From Sphingobacteriales bacterium (GTDB lineage Bacteria; Bacteroidota; Bacteroidia; Chitinophagales; Chitinophagaceae): 64,000 bases of DNA. Positions 17,101-27,023 of the stretch are shown here, in pieces. The DNA is taken from positions 62,001-126,000 of the forward strand of contig SEFT01000010.1 in the NCBI GenBank assembly GCA_004144175.1. Reading direction: 5' to 3'. Position 1 is the first letter of the stretch. Each line of letters starts with the position of its first letter. The notes under the pieces are model-generated. The model searched no databases. It saw only the letters and a program-made list of their open reading frames with translations, and had not been told where the DNA came from. The translations under genes were made by a program, and so were the position numbers.

Positions 17101-17241
17101 CTACTTATCGAGTAGTTTTTGTAGCAAGTTTACTTTCTTACGCTCGGCTTGTAGCAGCCGTTCGTATAGCTTCTTATTTTCTTCAAGAGCTTCCATCCAC
17201 TTTTTGCCCGTATTAATATTGAATGTACAGCTTTGCCCCAT
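17101..17241 (-). pseudogene. 46-codon coiled-coil remnant, possible regulator C-terminus
   Basis: On the minus strand, 17241 to 17101 reads MGQSCTFNINTGKKWMEALE, then NKKLYERLLQAERKKVNLLQ and KLLDK before the stop. The LYERLLQAE..KV.LLQKLL heptads resemble the coiled-coil tail found at the C terminus of XRE-type regulators in Bacteroidota, but no helix-turn-helix precedes it. The frame stays open upstream without a start until the groEL terminator. It is either a tiny real gene or, more likely, the residue of a regulator whose front half was lost when the retron or its neighbour was rearranged. It lies between the retron leader and the groEL terminator. Confidence 0.45.
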
Positions 17242-17290
17242 ATGGCCCTGTACTATTATCGGATTTATTGCTCGAAGGAGAGTTCCAACA

Positions 17291-17326
17291 AAAAAAACCC
17301 GCAGGCACAGCCTGCGGGTTTTTTTT
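17291..17326 (-). terminator. Terminator downstream of groEL (symmetrical)
   Basis: Perfect 9-bp G+C-rich stem (17298-17306 with 17310-17318, CCCGCAGGC/GCCTGCGGG), 3-nt loop, and an A8/T8 tract on both sides. It works in either direction and closes the groES-groEL operon. Confidence 0.93.
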
Positions 17327-17346
17327 GTTTATTAAGATATAAGCTA

Positions 17347-19011
<1,665 letters not shown>

Positions 19012-19041
19012 TTATGTTTTGAAAGTGTTTTGTATGGTGTG

Positions 19042-19078
19042 CATTTTCAAATTAGCACATTACCACATTTTCAAATTA
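19042..19078 (-). repeat. Direct repeats in the groES-groEL spacer
   Basis: CATTTTCAAATTA occurs twice (19042-19054 and 19066-19078), 24 nt apart start to start, with related inverted copies (AATTTGAAAATTTG) at 18994-19007 on the same strand. The spacer can thus fold into alternative AT-rich hairpins that might tune the groEL/groES ratio by RNA processing; this is inference. Confidence 0.5.
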
Positions 19079-19079
19079 A

Positions 19080-19361
19080 TTAAACGATAGCCAGGATGTC
19101 GCTTTCGCGCATGATCAGGAAATCGGCACCTTCCAGCGATACTTCTGTACCAGCGTATTTGCCATACAGTACAGTGTCACCAGCTTTTACGGTTGTAGGC
19201 TCGTCTTTCTTACCAGGACCGGCAGCTACTACGGTGCCGCGTTGTGGTTTTTCTTTAGCAGTGTCAGGGATGATGATGCCACCTGCTGTTTTTTCTTCAG
19301 CCGCTGCGGGTTTAACGATTACCCTGTCGTGGAGCGGAGTAATGTTCACGTTGTTTGCCAT
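19080..19361 (-). CDS. groES: Co-chaperonin GroES (Hsp10)
   Basis: 93 residues, standard length. It has the mobile-loop and core signatures ([54 protein letters not shown]). It forms the heptameric lid of GroEL. It is the first gene of the operon. No CIRCE inverted repeat was found in the 19362-19578 region upstream, so HrcA control is not supported. Confidence 0.98.
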   Translation of the reverse strand: MANNVNITPLHDRVIVKPAAAEEKTAGGIIIPDTAKEKPQRGTVVAAGPGKKDEPTTVKAGDTVLYGKYAGTEVSLEGADFLIMRESDILAIV

Positions 19362-19531
19362 AATTATTGCTAGTTTTTAAATTTTGTGATTGTAATCTCT
19401 AGGCATCATGTTCTGTGCCATTACCTAAACGAGGGCGAAGTTCAGACATTTTTGCAGGAAATGGCATAAAACCTTTATCAGACAGGGGTTTTAATGACAG
19501 ACATTTTTTCACCCGGCTGTAATTCTTTCAT

Positions 19532-19562
19532 TTTGACGGCATGGGTCCGGCACCTATCTTTG
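19532..19562 (+). promoter_or_regulatory. Promoter of the peroxiredoxin gene
   Basis: TTTG (19532-19535) and TATCTTTG (19555-19562) are separated by 19 nt, the Bacteroidota -33/-7 consensus. The start codon at 19579 is only 16 nt after the -7 box, giving a very short 5' UTR. Confidence 0.8.
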
Positions 19563-19578
19563 CCAAAACTAATATGAT

Positions 19579-20049
19579 ATGGCAGTAGCTACGGGGCAAA
19601 AGGCACCTGATTTTACACTATTCGATACCCAAAAAAATAAAGTGACCCTGAGCGAGCAGAAAGGCAAGAACGTGGTGCTCCTGTTCTTCCCGCTGGCATT
19701 CACGGGTGTATGTACCAAAGAGTTATGCTCGGTACGCGACAATTATGAGTTCTATAATGGGCTGAGTGCAGATGTATATGGTATATCTGTCGACTCGGTA
19801 TTCACCCTCGATAAATTTAAGCAGGAGCAGAACCTGAACTTCTCGCTGCTGAGCGATTTTAATAAAGCTACTTCTAAAGAGTACGATGCGCTTTACGATA
19901 ACTTCGCTTTCGATATGCAAGGGGTATCCAAGCGTGCTGCGTTTGTGATAGACAAAGAAGGTACGGTACGCTATGCAGAGGTGCTGGAAAATGCAGGCGA
20001 GCTGCCAAACTTTGAGGCGATACAGAATACACTACAATCACTCAACTAA
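19579..20049 (+). CDS. Peroxiredoxin (AhpC/TSA family, thiol peroxidase)
   Basis: 156 residues with a thioredoxin-like fold. The active-site block FPLAFTGVCTKELC holds the peroxidatic Cys45 with a second Cys50 in the CxxxxC spacing seen in PrxQ/Bcp-type enzymes; P38 and T42 complete the PxxxT/SxxC-like motif. It reduces H2O2 and organic hydroperoxides in the cytosol using thioredoxin-type donors. It is driven by the promoter at 19532-19562 and followed after 15 nt by a secreted-protein gene, so the two may be co-transcribed. Confidence 0.93.
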   Translation: MAVATGQKAPDFTLFDTQKNKVTLSEQKGKNVVLLFFPLAFTGVCTKELCSVRDNYEFYNGLSADVYGISVDSVFTLDKFKQEQNLNFSLLSDFNKATSKEYDALYDNFAFDMQGVSKRAAFVIDKEGTVRYAEVLENAGELPNFEAIQNTLQSLN

Positions 20050-20064
20050 TAACACACATAAACT

Positions 20065-21012
20065 ATGAAAAAAACTTTACTCTTTGTTGCTGCTGCCGCT
20101 ATGATCGGCAGTGCAAATGCCCAGTCGATAAACGTAAATGGCAGCCTGGAAACATGGCGGACATTTACCGCAGGCAGCGGTTCGCTGGAGGCCCCGGCTT
20201 CGTGGTTTGGTGCTGACTCGCTGATATTTGGTATGGCCAGTTTGCCCATAGGCATTACACCGCAAAAGATGCTTTTTAAAGAAACTGCTGCTGCCGACAT
20301 ACATGGTGGTGCGGCTGCGGCAAAACTAACAAGCAAGAACCAGGGCCAGATAGGCGTAGTGCCGGGTATACTGGCAAATGCAAAACCTGTACTGACCGGC
20401 CTGACTTTAGCAGACCTTACCTTTAGTGGTGGTACTTCCATTACGCAACGCGTAGGTAGCGTCGAAGCATGGATCAAGTATGCACCATCGGGAGCGGATA
20501 ACGGCCGCATCATGGCACAGGCAGTACGCACAGGTGCCGGATCGGGCGGCAGAGATTCCATCATAGGATCGGCAGACTCTATACTGGCGCAGCCTATTTC
20601 AACTTTCACTAAGGTGGGGCTTAACCTAAAATATAATGGTTCTACGCTGACACCGGATAAGCTGCTCATCATATTCATGGCAAGCAATACAGCGGGAGTG
20701 GATGGCAGTACGATGTGGGTAGATGATGTGACGGCAAGTGTATTCCCTGCCGGTGTGAATGATAAAGCGGCTAAGGCAGGCGTGAAGGTGTATCCTAACC
20801 CTGCTAAAGATTTCCTGGCGCTAGAAAATACCTCGGGTAATGTATTCAATATCCTGATCATCGGTATGGATGGCAAGGTTGTACTGACCCAACAATTTAG
20901 TAGCAGCACCTCATTGAATATTTCTCATTTGAGTAGCGGTATCTACAATTACGTGGTGACGGACGAAAACAATTTGTTCGTTACAAAAGACAAACTTGTA
21001 ATAAATCGATAG
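20065..21012 (+). CDS. Secreted hypothetical protein with T9SS type A sorting domain
   Basis: 315 residues. Signal peptide MKKTLLFVAAAAMIGSANAQ; the body (about 20-225) begins SINVNGSLETWRTF and has alternating beta-strand patterns like a carbohydrate-binding jelly-roll (SVEAWIKYAPSG, MWVDDVTASVFPAG). The last ~75 residues are a T9SS sorting domain (KVYPNPAKDFLALEN ... LSSGIYNYVVTD). It would be exported by the type IX system. The VDDV ending of the body is common in jelly-roll modules of Bacteroidota, but no specific ligand can be named. A strong terminator follows. Confidence 0.88.
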   Translation: MKKTLLFVAAAAMIGSANAQSINVNGSLETWRTFTAGSGSLEAPASWFGADSLIFGMASLPIGITPQKMLFKETAAADIHGGAAAAKLTSKNQGQIGVVPGILANAKPVLTGLTLADLTFSGGTSITQRVGSVEAWIKYAPSGADNGRIMAQAVRTGAGSGGRDSIIGSADSILAQPISTFTKVGLNLKYNGSTLTPDKLLIIFMASNTAGVDGSTMWVDDVTASVFPAGVNDKAAKAGVKVYPNPAKDFLALENTSGNVFNILIIGMDGKVVLTQQFSSSTSLNISHLSSGIYNYVVTDENNLFVTKDKLVINR

Positions 21013-21032
21013 TAATTACTCTCTAGGTAAAA

Positions 21033-21066
21033 ACAAGCCTCGTCTTTTGACGAGGCTTGTTTTTTG
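21033..21066 (+). terminator. Bidirectional terminator between the T9SS gene and ppx
   Basis: Perfect 12-bp stem (21033-21044 with 21049-21060), TTTT loop, T-run on the plus side and A-run on the other, so it serves both convergent transcription units. Confidence 0.92.
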
Positions 21067-21072
21067 AAAGCG

Positions 21073-21957
21073 TTACTTATCTGACATTTCCTTGTACAGT
21101 ATCTTAATAAGGCCATCCGCAAGACCTATCTTGGGCACATATATTTCGTGAGCCCCTGCCCAGCGCATTATCGATATGTATATCTGGAGTGCCGGTACGA
21201 TCACGTCGGCGCGGTCGCTGCGGAAGTGGTAGATATGCTGGCGCTCTTCTACCGTGCTATAGCTTAGCTCTTTGTGGTAGTCTTTTAATAAATCCAGTGG
21301 CAGTGGCTTCCCTTCCTTGCGTTTGGAGATCGAAAATATCTTATTGATGTTACCGCCTGAGCCAATGGCCTCGACCGGTTGGTAGTCCTTTACATGGGTT
21401 TTGATGTACCACTTCATATGGTCCCACTGCTCATCGGTCACTTTATTGTGCAGCAGGCGTATAGTACCTATGTTGAACGATTCTTTGAAGACGATCTGGT
21501 TGTTGGCAAACAACGTCACCTCGGTACTACCACCACCTACATCGACGTACATGTATGATTTGCCGGTGCTCAGGTTCTCAGCAATGTGTGTTTCGTATAT
21601 CACATTGGCTTCTTCCTGGCCCGTAATGATGTTGACGGTTACGCCGGTTTGCTCTTTTATTTCCTTTAGTATCTCGGCGCCATTGCTGGCATCGCGCATA
21701 GCTGATGTAGCGCAGGCTTTGTAGGCCTGTACCTGGTAAATGTCCATCAGCAGCTTGTAGGCTTTGATGGTATCTATCAGTCTTTTCTTTCTTTCGGGCG
21801 AAATGGTGCCGCTCTCAAAAACATCGAAACCCAAACGCAAAGGTATACGCAGCAGGTTCAGCTTGGTATAATCTGTAGTGCCGTCCTTATACTCGGATGC
21901 TTCCATGATGAGGAGGCGGGCAGCGTTTGAACCTATGTCTATAGCGGCTAGTATCAA
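21073..21957 (-). CDS. ppx: Ppx/GppA family exopolyphosphatase
   Basis: 294 residues of the ASKHA phosphatase fold: DIGSNAARLLI (phosphate 1), MYVDVGGGSTEVTLF (phosphate 2) and AIGSGGNINKI (adenosine-type motif). It hydrolyses terminal phosphates from polyphosphate or (p)ppGpp. The start ATG overlaps the ppk1 stop by 4 nt, so it is translationally coupled to polyphosphate kinase. It lacks the long C-terminal HD domain of E. coli Ppx, as is usual for short family members. Confidence 0.93.
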   Translation of the reverse strand: MILAAIDIGSNAARLLIMEASEYKDGTTDYTKLNLLRIPLRLGFDVFESGTISPERKKRLIDTIKAYKLLMDIYQVQAYKACATSAMRDASNGAEILKEIKEQTGVTVNIITGQEEANVIYETHIAENLSTGKSYMYVDVGGGSTEVTLFANNQIVFKESFNIGTIRLLHNKVTDEQWDHMKWYIKTHVKDYQPVEAIGSGGNINKIFSISKRKEGKPLPLDLLKDYHKELSYSTVEERQHIYHFRSDRADVIVPALQIYISIMRWAGAHEIYVPKIGLADGLIKILYKEMSDK

Positions 21958-24029
21958 TCTGTCGTTAATTTGTTTTGCAAATATCTGGAAATAGCTATTT
22001 GCGAGCGCACCACCGGCTCTTTTTCTTCGTGGCCTATGTAAAAGTTCTGTTGTTCGTTATCCAGTATGCGGCCTTTTACATTCTCAGCCAGTTGTATATT
22101 AAGTATATCTATCAACTCCTGTTGGATCTTCGGGTCGTAGATAGGGCATGCGGCTTCTACTCTGTGATCAAGGTTGCGCACCATCCAGTCGGCCGAAGAA
22201 ATAAAGACCTTATTATCACCATCATTATGAAACACGAACACGCGTGCATGCTCCAGGTACTGGTCGATGATGCTGATAGCTTTCATCTTTTTCTTAAAAG
22301 TCTTTTGTTCGGTATAGGCGCAGCAGCTACCACGTATAATAAGGTTGACCTGTACGCCTGCCCTTGCAGCATCATATAGCTTATTGATAAGTTCTGTATC
22401 TACAAGGCTATTTAGTTTTACTGTAATAATGGCAGGCTTTTTCCTCTTTGCGGTCTTTATCTCTTTGTTTATGAGGTCGACAAAGGTCTTACGCATATTA
22501 AGCGGCGACACCGGTAGTGTTTTGCAACTCTTCAGGGTCTCTACCCTAGGTATAGGGGCCTCCAGGAAGTTGAATATGCGGTTGATATCGGCAAGTATAT
22601 TTCTGTTGGTAGTGAGCAGGCAATGATCGCCGTAAAACTGTGCGGTCGACTCATTGAAGTTACCGGTCGATATAAAGCCGTATTGTTTTGTCTTGTTGAA
22701 TTCTCGTTTCTTGATGACGCATATCTTAGCATGCACCTTCATATTGGGCATACCCAGCACTACTTTTACACCTTCTTCTTCCAGGCGTTCCTTCCATTGT
22801 ATATTGGCCTCTTCATCGAAGCGGGCGCGCAGCTCCAGTGCCACCGTTACCTGCTTGCCATTTCGTACGGCATTTACCAGTGCATTCACCACCTTCGAAT
22901 CTTTGGCCAGGCGGTAGCAGGTGATCTTGATGCTCTGCACGAACGGATCGATGGCTGCTTCGCGCAGCAGGTCAATGACTGAATCGAAAGAATGATAGGG
23001 GAAGTTGAGCATTACATCCTGCTTGTCCAGCACTTCCATAATGCGGCAGGGCTGTTTCAGCTTCGGATGCACAAGCGACCGTACTCTCGGCTGCAAGTCG
23101 GTAAAGACCTGCGCCGGAAAGTCCATAAAGTCTTTAAAGTTGTGTATGCGCCCGCCGGGTATCAGGTTGTCTTTCTTAGAAAGGCTCAGGCGTTTTATCA
23201 GGTAGTCGAGCAGGTTGGCGTCAATAGCGCGGTCGAAGACGAAGCGCGTCGCACGTCCTTTCTTGCGATTCTTCAGCCCTTTTTCCAGCTCGTCTATTAT
23301 ATTGGTGCTTACTTCATTTTCCAGTTCCAGCTCGGCATCGCGCGTTACCTTGATGATATAACCGAGGAAACGATTAAAGCCGAACGGTGCGAAGAGATGA
23401 GGCAGGTTGAACCTAATAATGTCTTCGAGCAGTATGATATCTTTCTCACGGCCTTCGGATGGTAGTATTACAAAACGTGGAAGCACCTTTGCCGGTATCT
23501 CGATAAGGGCATAGCGCTGTAGCATGGGGTTGTCGGTATTGCCCAGTACACAGGCCAGGTATATCGATTTGTCGCGGAGGAATGGAGCCTGGGGTATGCT
23601 TTCCACCATCAGTGGTATAAGCTGCGTCCTTACCTTTTCGTCAAAGTAGGTAGTGACAAACTCTTTTTGTTTTTTGGTGAGCTGCCGTTCGTTCTTGATG
23701 AAGATCTTCTTTTTATCCAGCTCTTTAATGATGTCGGAAAAGATGCGGTCAAACTCGGCCTGCTGGCTGATGACCGTCTTTTGTATCTGCGTAAGTATTT
23801 TGTCCGGGTTAGTCTCCAGGTGCATACGCGTGGGTTTGGATAGCCGCAGCATCTTATTGAGCGTAGCTACACGAACCCTGAAAAACTCATCGAGGTTGTT
23901 AGAAAAGATACCCAGGAAACGAAGCCTGTCGTATAAATGGTTGGAGGAGTCCCCCGCTTCCTGCAGCACCCTGGCATTGAAAGATAGCCAGCTAATATCC
24001 CTTGCAATGGTATGCCTGGTAGATTTCAC
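21954..24029 (-). CDS. ppk1: Polyphosphate kinase 1
   Basis: 691 residues, standard length. It has the N-terminal SWLSFNARVLQEA block, the central helical domain, and two phospholipase-D-like catalytic halves with both active-site His motifs (MKVHAKICVI and HARVFVFHNDGD). It reversibly makes polyphosphate from ATP. It is first in the ppk1-ppx operon, giving synthesis and breakdown of polyphosphate in one unit, and is preceded by a good -7 box. Confidence 0.97.
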   Translation of the reverse strand: MKSTRHTIARDISWLSFNARVLQEAGDSSNHLYDRLRFLGIFSNNLDEFFRVRVATLNKMLRLSKPTRMHLETNPDKILTQIQKTVISQQAEFDRIFSDIIKELDKKKIFIKNERQLTKKQKEFVTTYFDEKVRTQLIPLMVESIPQAPFLRDKSIYLACVLGNTDNPMLQRYALIEIPAKVLPRFVILPSEGREKDIILLEDIIRFNLPHLFAPFGFNRFLGYIIKVTRDAELELENEVSTNIIDELEKGLKNRKKGRATRFVFDRAIDANLLDYLIKRLSLSKKDNLIPGGRIHNFKDFMDFPAQVFTDLQPRVRSLVHPKLKQPCRIMEVLDKQDVMLNFPYHSFDSVIDLLREAAIDPFVQSIKITCYRLAKDSKVVNALVNAVRNGKQVTVALELRARFDEEANIQWKERLEEEGVKVVLGMPNMKVHAKICVIKKREFNKTKQYGFISTGNFNESTAQFYGDHCLLTTNRNILADINRIFNFLEAPIPRVETLKSCKTLPVSPLNMRKTFVDLINKEIKTAKRKKPAIITVKLNSLVDTELINKLYDAARAGVQVNLIIRGSCCAYTEQKTFKKKMKAISIIDQYLEHARVFVFHNDGDNKVFISSADWMVRNLDHRVEAACPIYDPKIQQELIDILNIQLAENVKGRILDNEQQNFYIGHEEKEPVVRSQIAISRYLQNKLTTD

Positions 24030-24050
24030 CTGTTGATTTTAAGCCTGATA

Positions 24051-24083
24051 CAAATGTAGTAGGTACTTAACGTCAACTACAAT
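24051..24083 (-). promoter_or_regulatory. Promoter of the ppk1-ppx operon
   Basis: On the minus strand the -7 box TACATTTG (24058-24051) is preceded by ATTG (24083-24080) at 21 nt. It lies 21 nt before the ppk1 start codon. Confidence 0.6.
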
Positions 24084-24108
24084 ACTGTGCCAGTTGTTAA
24101 TGCAGAAT

Positions 24109-24603
24109 TTACAATTTCTTAATATTAGCTATCAGGCTGCTGGTAGAGTAGCCCGCTACAAAAGGAATGATCTCGACACTGCCGCCGCGGCTTATTACAT
24201 AGTCGGCTCCAACGATCTTGTCGAGCGTATAATCGCCGCCTTTTACCAGCACATCGGGCTGGATGATTTGGATGAGTTCTGCAGGTGTGTCCTCATCAAA
24301 AAGGCAGACCGCATCAACGCACAAAAGCGAGGCCATTTGCAAGGCCCTGTCCTGCTCATGGTTGACCGGGCGCTCAGGGCCTTTCAGGCGTTTTACTGAT
24401 TGATCGGTATTGAGGCCTACGATGAGGATGTTGCCAAGATCGGCGGCTTTCGCCAGCAGGTCGAGGTGACCGTGATGGAGTATATCGAAGCAGCCATTGG
24501 TGAACACGATCTTTTTGCCCAGCATGCGCCAGGCATGGCATTTACGCACCAGTTGATCGGTATCGGCAGCTATCTTACTCTTTATCCAGTCCAGCTTGTG
24601 CAT
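24109..24603 (-). CDS. hldE: D-glycero-beta-manno-heptose 1-phosphate adenylyltransferase (RfaE2 domain)
   Basis: About 164 residues from the ATG at 24603 (MHKLDWIKSK); the longer frame from 24654 would overlap the upstream gene by 80 nt. It is a nucleotidyltransferase of the RfaE domain II type: VFTNGCFDILHHGHL holds the HxGH-like motif, with VLVKGGDY and PFVAGYSTSSLI later. It activates heptose-1-phosphate with ATP for the LPS inner core. Only the adenylyltransferase half is present, so the kinase half must be encoded elsewhere, the split arrangement common in many bacteria. It overlaps the upstream flippase-like gene by 29 nt. Confidence 0.88.
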   Translation of the reverse strand: MHKLDWIKSKIAADTDQLVRKCHAWRMLGKKIVFTNGCFDILHHGHLDLLAKAADLGNILIVGLNTDQSVKRLKGPERPVNHEQDRALQMASLLCVDAVCLFDEDTPAELIQIIQPDVLVKGGDYTLDKIVGADYVISRGGSVEIIPFVAGYSTSSLIANIKKL

Positions 24604-25576
24604 GTTTCGGTTTGCGATTGTAGATGGGTAGGAGAATGAGCGTAGCCACGCCAAGTATCAGTACGATGCCCGTTTGCACACCCCACGACAGCCAGCCAAA
24701 TGCCTGGCCGTGTGCTTCTTCAATGTTGTAAAACCGGAGCGTTTCGGCTACGAGGTAAGTGTAGGCGCCTATGCCACCCTGGGTGGTTATCATGCCCACG
24801 CTGCCAAATACCAGTACCACCAGCCCTGTCATGATGCTGAGGTGCTCTGTAGCAGGCATAGCGCGGAAGCCAATGATGAGCAGCGTAAGGTACATGCTCC
24901 ATATAAGCACCGTATAGCCCAGGAACTGCCAGCGCTTCTTCATCTTGATGATGGACTGCAGCCCGGCACCCAGCCCGCGTATGAACCTGCCCGCGCGGGT
25001 CTCTTTGTACCGGCGGTATATAAGCCCCAGCGACACGATGCCGAGTATAAAAGCAATGATGAGTATAATAAAGATGTGCGTCTTCTCCGATATCTTCCCG
25101 ATCTTCTCTTCGGCAAACTTGCCTATTACACTGGCCTCCATAGTAAAGGCGAAGGCAGTAACAGTAACCAGGCAAATGAGATCGAAAATGCGCTCGGCTA
25201 CGATGGTGCCGATCATCTTGTCGGCAGGTACTTTTTCGTAGCGGGCCAGTACGGTACACTTGGCTACTTCACCGGCACGGGGCAACACCAGGTTGGCAAG
25301 GTAGCCTATCATTACGGCAAAAGTGGTGTTGGTAGTGGAGGGACGTATGTGCAGTGGCTCGAGCATGAGCTTCCAGCGCAGCGCACGGAACCAGTGGGAC
25401 AGAAAACCTATCACCAGGATAGGGAAGAGGTATGCGGTTCTTACACTTTTTATTGCAACGAGCATTTCCTCCTTTTCCTGCTCGGATAGCTTGCCGAACA
25501 TATAGAAAATGATAGCGATGCCAAGACCCAGGAAGGTAACATACTGCAATATCGTGATGAAGGTCTTCTTCGTCAT
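24575..25576 (-). CDS. Lysylphosphatidylglycerol synthase TM-region/flippase-like integral membrane protein
   Basis: 333 residues with about eight hydrophobic segments, including FITILQYVTFLGLGIAIIFY at the N terminus. The conserved RALRWKLMLEPL motif after the second segment and the GGIGAYTYLVAETL motif near the end are characteristic of the UPF0104/LPG-synthase transmembrane family. It has no soluble aminoacyl-transferase domain, so it is not MprF itself; lipid flipping or envelope lipid handling is a family-level guess. It lies between panD and the heptose adenylyltransferase gene on the same strand, consistent with envelope function. Confidence 0.85.
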   Translation of the reverse strand: MTKKTFITILQYVTFLGLGIAIIFYMFGKLSEQEKEEMLVAIKSVRTAYLFPILVIGFLSHWFRALRWKLMLEPLHIRPSTTNTTFAVMIGYLANLVLPRAGEVAKCTVLARYEKVPADKMIGTIVAERIFDLICLVTVTAFAFTMEASVIGKFAEEKIGKISEKTHIFIILIIAFILGIVSLGLIYRRYKETRAGRFIRGLGAGLQSIIKMKKRWQFLGYTVLIWSMYLTLLIIGFRAMPATEHLSIMTGLVVLVFGSVGMITTQGGIGAYTYLVAETLRFYNIEEAHGQAFGWLSWGVQTGIVLILGVATLILLPIYNRKPKHAQAGLDKE

Positions 25577-25612
25577 TATTGCAATAATAAGGTTTTAAAG
25601 TATAAGTAGGTA

Positions 25613-25957
25613 TTAAAGCGTATTGTCTTCTTTAGGGAAGATGATCCATGGTTTGAATTGCTTTGCTTCTTCAAAATCCATATGCGCGTACGATACCACG
25701 ATGACCGTATCGCCTACCGATACGCGGCGTGCGGCCGGTCCGTTGAGGCATATCATACCTGAGCCCCTGGTGCCTTTTATGATGTAGGTTTCCAGTCGCT
25801 CACCGTTATCGATGTTCAGTACCTGTACTTTTTCGTTCTCTATCATATTGGCGGCATCCATCAGGTTTTCGTCGATGGTAATGCTGCCGATGTAGTGCAG
25901 GTTGGCCTCGGTAACTTTTACGCGGTGGATCTTTGACTTCAGTACTTCTATTTGCAT
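25613..25957 (-). CDS. panD: Aspartate 1-decarboxylase
   Basis: 114 residues, typical length. The proenzyme self-cleaves between Gly24 and Ser25 (HYIGSIT) to form the pyruvoyl cofactor; [20 protein letters not shown] is also diagnostic. It converts aspartate to beta-alanine for pantothenate and CoA. It is first gene of the panD-flippase-hldE run. A -7-like box sits only 7 nt before the ATG, so the mRNA may be leaderless. Confidence 0.97.
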   Translation of the reverse strand: MQIEVLKSKIHRVKVTEANLHYIGSITIDENLMDAANMIENEKVQVLNIDNGERLETYIIKGTRGSGMICLNGPAARRVSVGDTVIVVSYAHMDFEEAKQFKPWIIFPKEDNTL

Positions 25958-25964
25958 AGCGGCG

Positions 25965-25972
25965 CAAAGTTA
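25965..25972 (-). promoter_or_regulatory. -7 box upstream of panD
   Basis: TAACTTTG on the minus strand matches TAnnTTTG. Its 3' end is 7 nt from the panD ATG, which would put the transcription start at or next to the start codon. No clear -33 TTTG at 19-22 nt was found. Confidence 0.5.
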
Positions 25973-25984
25973 AATAATTTCTCA

Positions 25985-26386
25985 ACCATCTATCAGTTCG
26001 ATTGTCAATAGGGGGTTAAAGGGGGACTATTGTGGCAGGTAAGTGCTGATTTTCAGCTGTTGGGCTATACTCATCGTCTTTACTTTTTCTTTTGCCTGCC
26101 CAAAAGAAAAAGTAACAAAAAGAAAAGGGCACTTTTGACCAACTGCTCCGCAGGTCAAAAGAGGCTATACGCAGTTTCGCAGTTTGCTAATCGTCTTTGT
26201 GGGGCTGTGTATTGCCGTTCGCCTGCGGTTCTTTGATCAAAATTTGTGCTGCTGTCAGCTTTGGTTTTTTTCTTAACTCTGGTACAGCGGCAATACAAGG
26301 CCTTGACATAGGCTGGGTTGATCAGTGCTATTTGACTGGATTTTCCACAGGTTGTATCCTTTTAAATGACGCGCTCAATCGAAGCC
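25985..26386. repeat. Intergenic patch with two large inverted repeats
   Basis: A non-coding stretch. TTTTTCTTTTG (26084-26094) pairs perfectly with CAAAAGAAAAA (26101-26111) across CCTGCC, and CTTTTGACC (26132-26140) pairs with GGTCAAAAG (26153-26161). The rest shows no gene. The structure looks like a dispersed intergenic repeat unit rather than a terminator of a neighbouring gene. Confidence 0.55.
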
Positions 26387-26548
26387 GTCATCCTGAGCGA
26401 AACCTGCCTGCCGGCAGGCAGGCGGAGTGAAGCGTGAGGATCTCCTGATCCTCATCGGTGATGATCATCAGGGCGTTCTTGCGTTCTTCAAGCCCCACGG
26501 CCACTGCCCAACAGATTTCTTTCTCCACTGTGCTATGTTCGAAATGAC
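26387..26548. repeat. MITE-like intergenic repeat with internal palindromes
   Basis: It begins GTCATCCTGAGCG and ends TTCGAAATGAC, an imperfect terminal inversion. Inside are a perfect 20-bp palindrome (26403-26422, CCTGCCTGCCGGCAGGCAGG) and a 7-bp stem hairpin (26436-26453, GAGGATC/GATCCTC). GTCATCCTGAGCG...GGATCT sequences are known as widespread intergenic repeats in several phyla; identity to those is from memory. No ORF. Confidence 0.6.
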
Positions 26549-26675
26549 GCTTTATTTTTTAGGCTATAAGGTTTATGCTATTGCCTTTCGCAAATTTTGC
26601 CAATATGCATTATTATACAATATGGCTATTTTATTCAACTTTCTGCTATCGTAGATTTATCTTACTTTAGCTTAA

Positions 26676-26975
26676 ATGGCCAAGCAGAAAGAGGAAAGAA
26701 TACAACTAGTACACCCTGAAGGAAAGAATGCGCCTTCCATCAGCAGGGCTACTTTTGAGCTGATTCGGGCAGGTATCATGGATGCCATGCAGGGCAAAAA
26801 TGGGATGACCTATACGGATATCGAGAATGGTGTAAAGGACTATATACGTAAGAACGGTATCGACTTTGAAGGGTCGGTAGGCTGGTTTACCATCAGTGTG
26901 AAGCATCACCTGGAGTCAGAAGGTATTATAAGGGCTTATACAGAAAAGGGTAAAAAACTGCATGAACTCGCGTAA
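26676..26975 (+). CDS. Small conserved protein, DUF6958-like
   Basis: 99 residues. Starts MAKQKEERIQLVHPEGKNAP and contains a FEGSVGWFTISVKHHLES segment followed by EGIIRAY, giving the GS-x-GW...VK..LE..G.I signature that I associate with the DUF6958 family. The helical pattern resembles a winged-helix module, so nucleic-acid binding is possible but unproved. It stands alone between the palindromic repeat patch and the lactonase gene, with a 48-nt gap to the latter. Confidence 0.7.
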   Translation: MAKQKEERIQLVHPEGKNAPSISRATFELIRAGIMDAMQGKNGMTYTDIENGVKDYIRKNGIDFEGSVGWFTISVKHHLESEGIIRAYTEKGKKLHELA

Positions 26976-27023
26976 CCATTATCGATTGACATTCCATAAT
27001 CATCTGCTTGGCTCGTGAATAAA

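Noticed and set aside
19362-19578. CIRCE element upstream of groES
   Set aside because: No TTAGCACTC-N9-GAGTGCTAA-like repeat was found.
26132-26161. Hairpin as terminator of a neighbouring gene
   Set aside because: No gene ends near it, and it lacks a T-run; it is better seen as part of the repeat patch.
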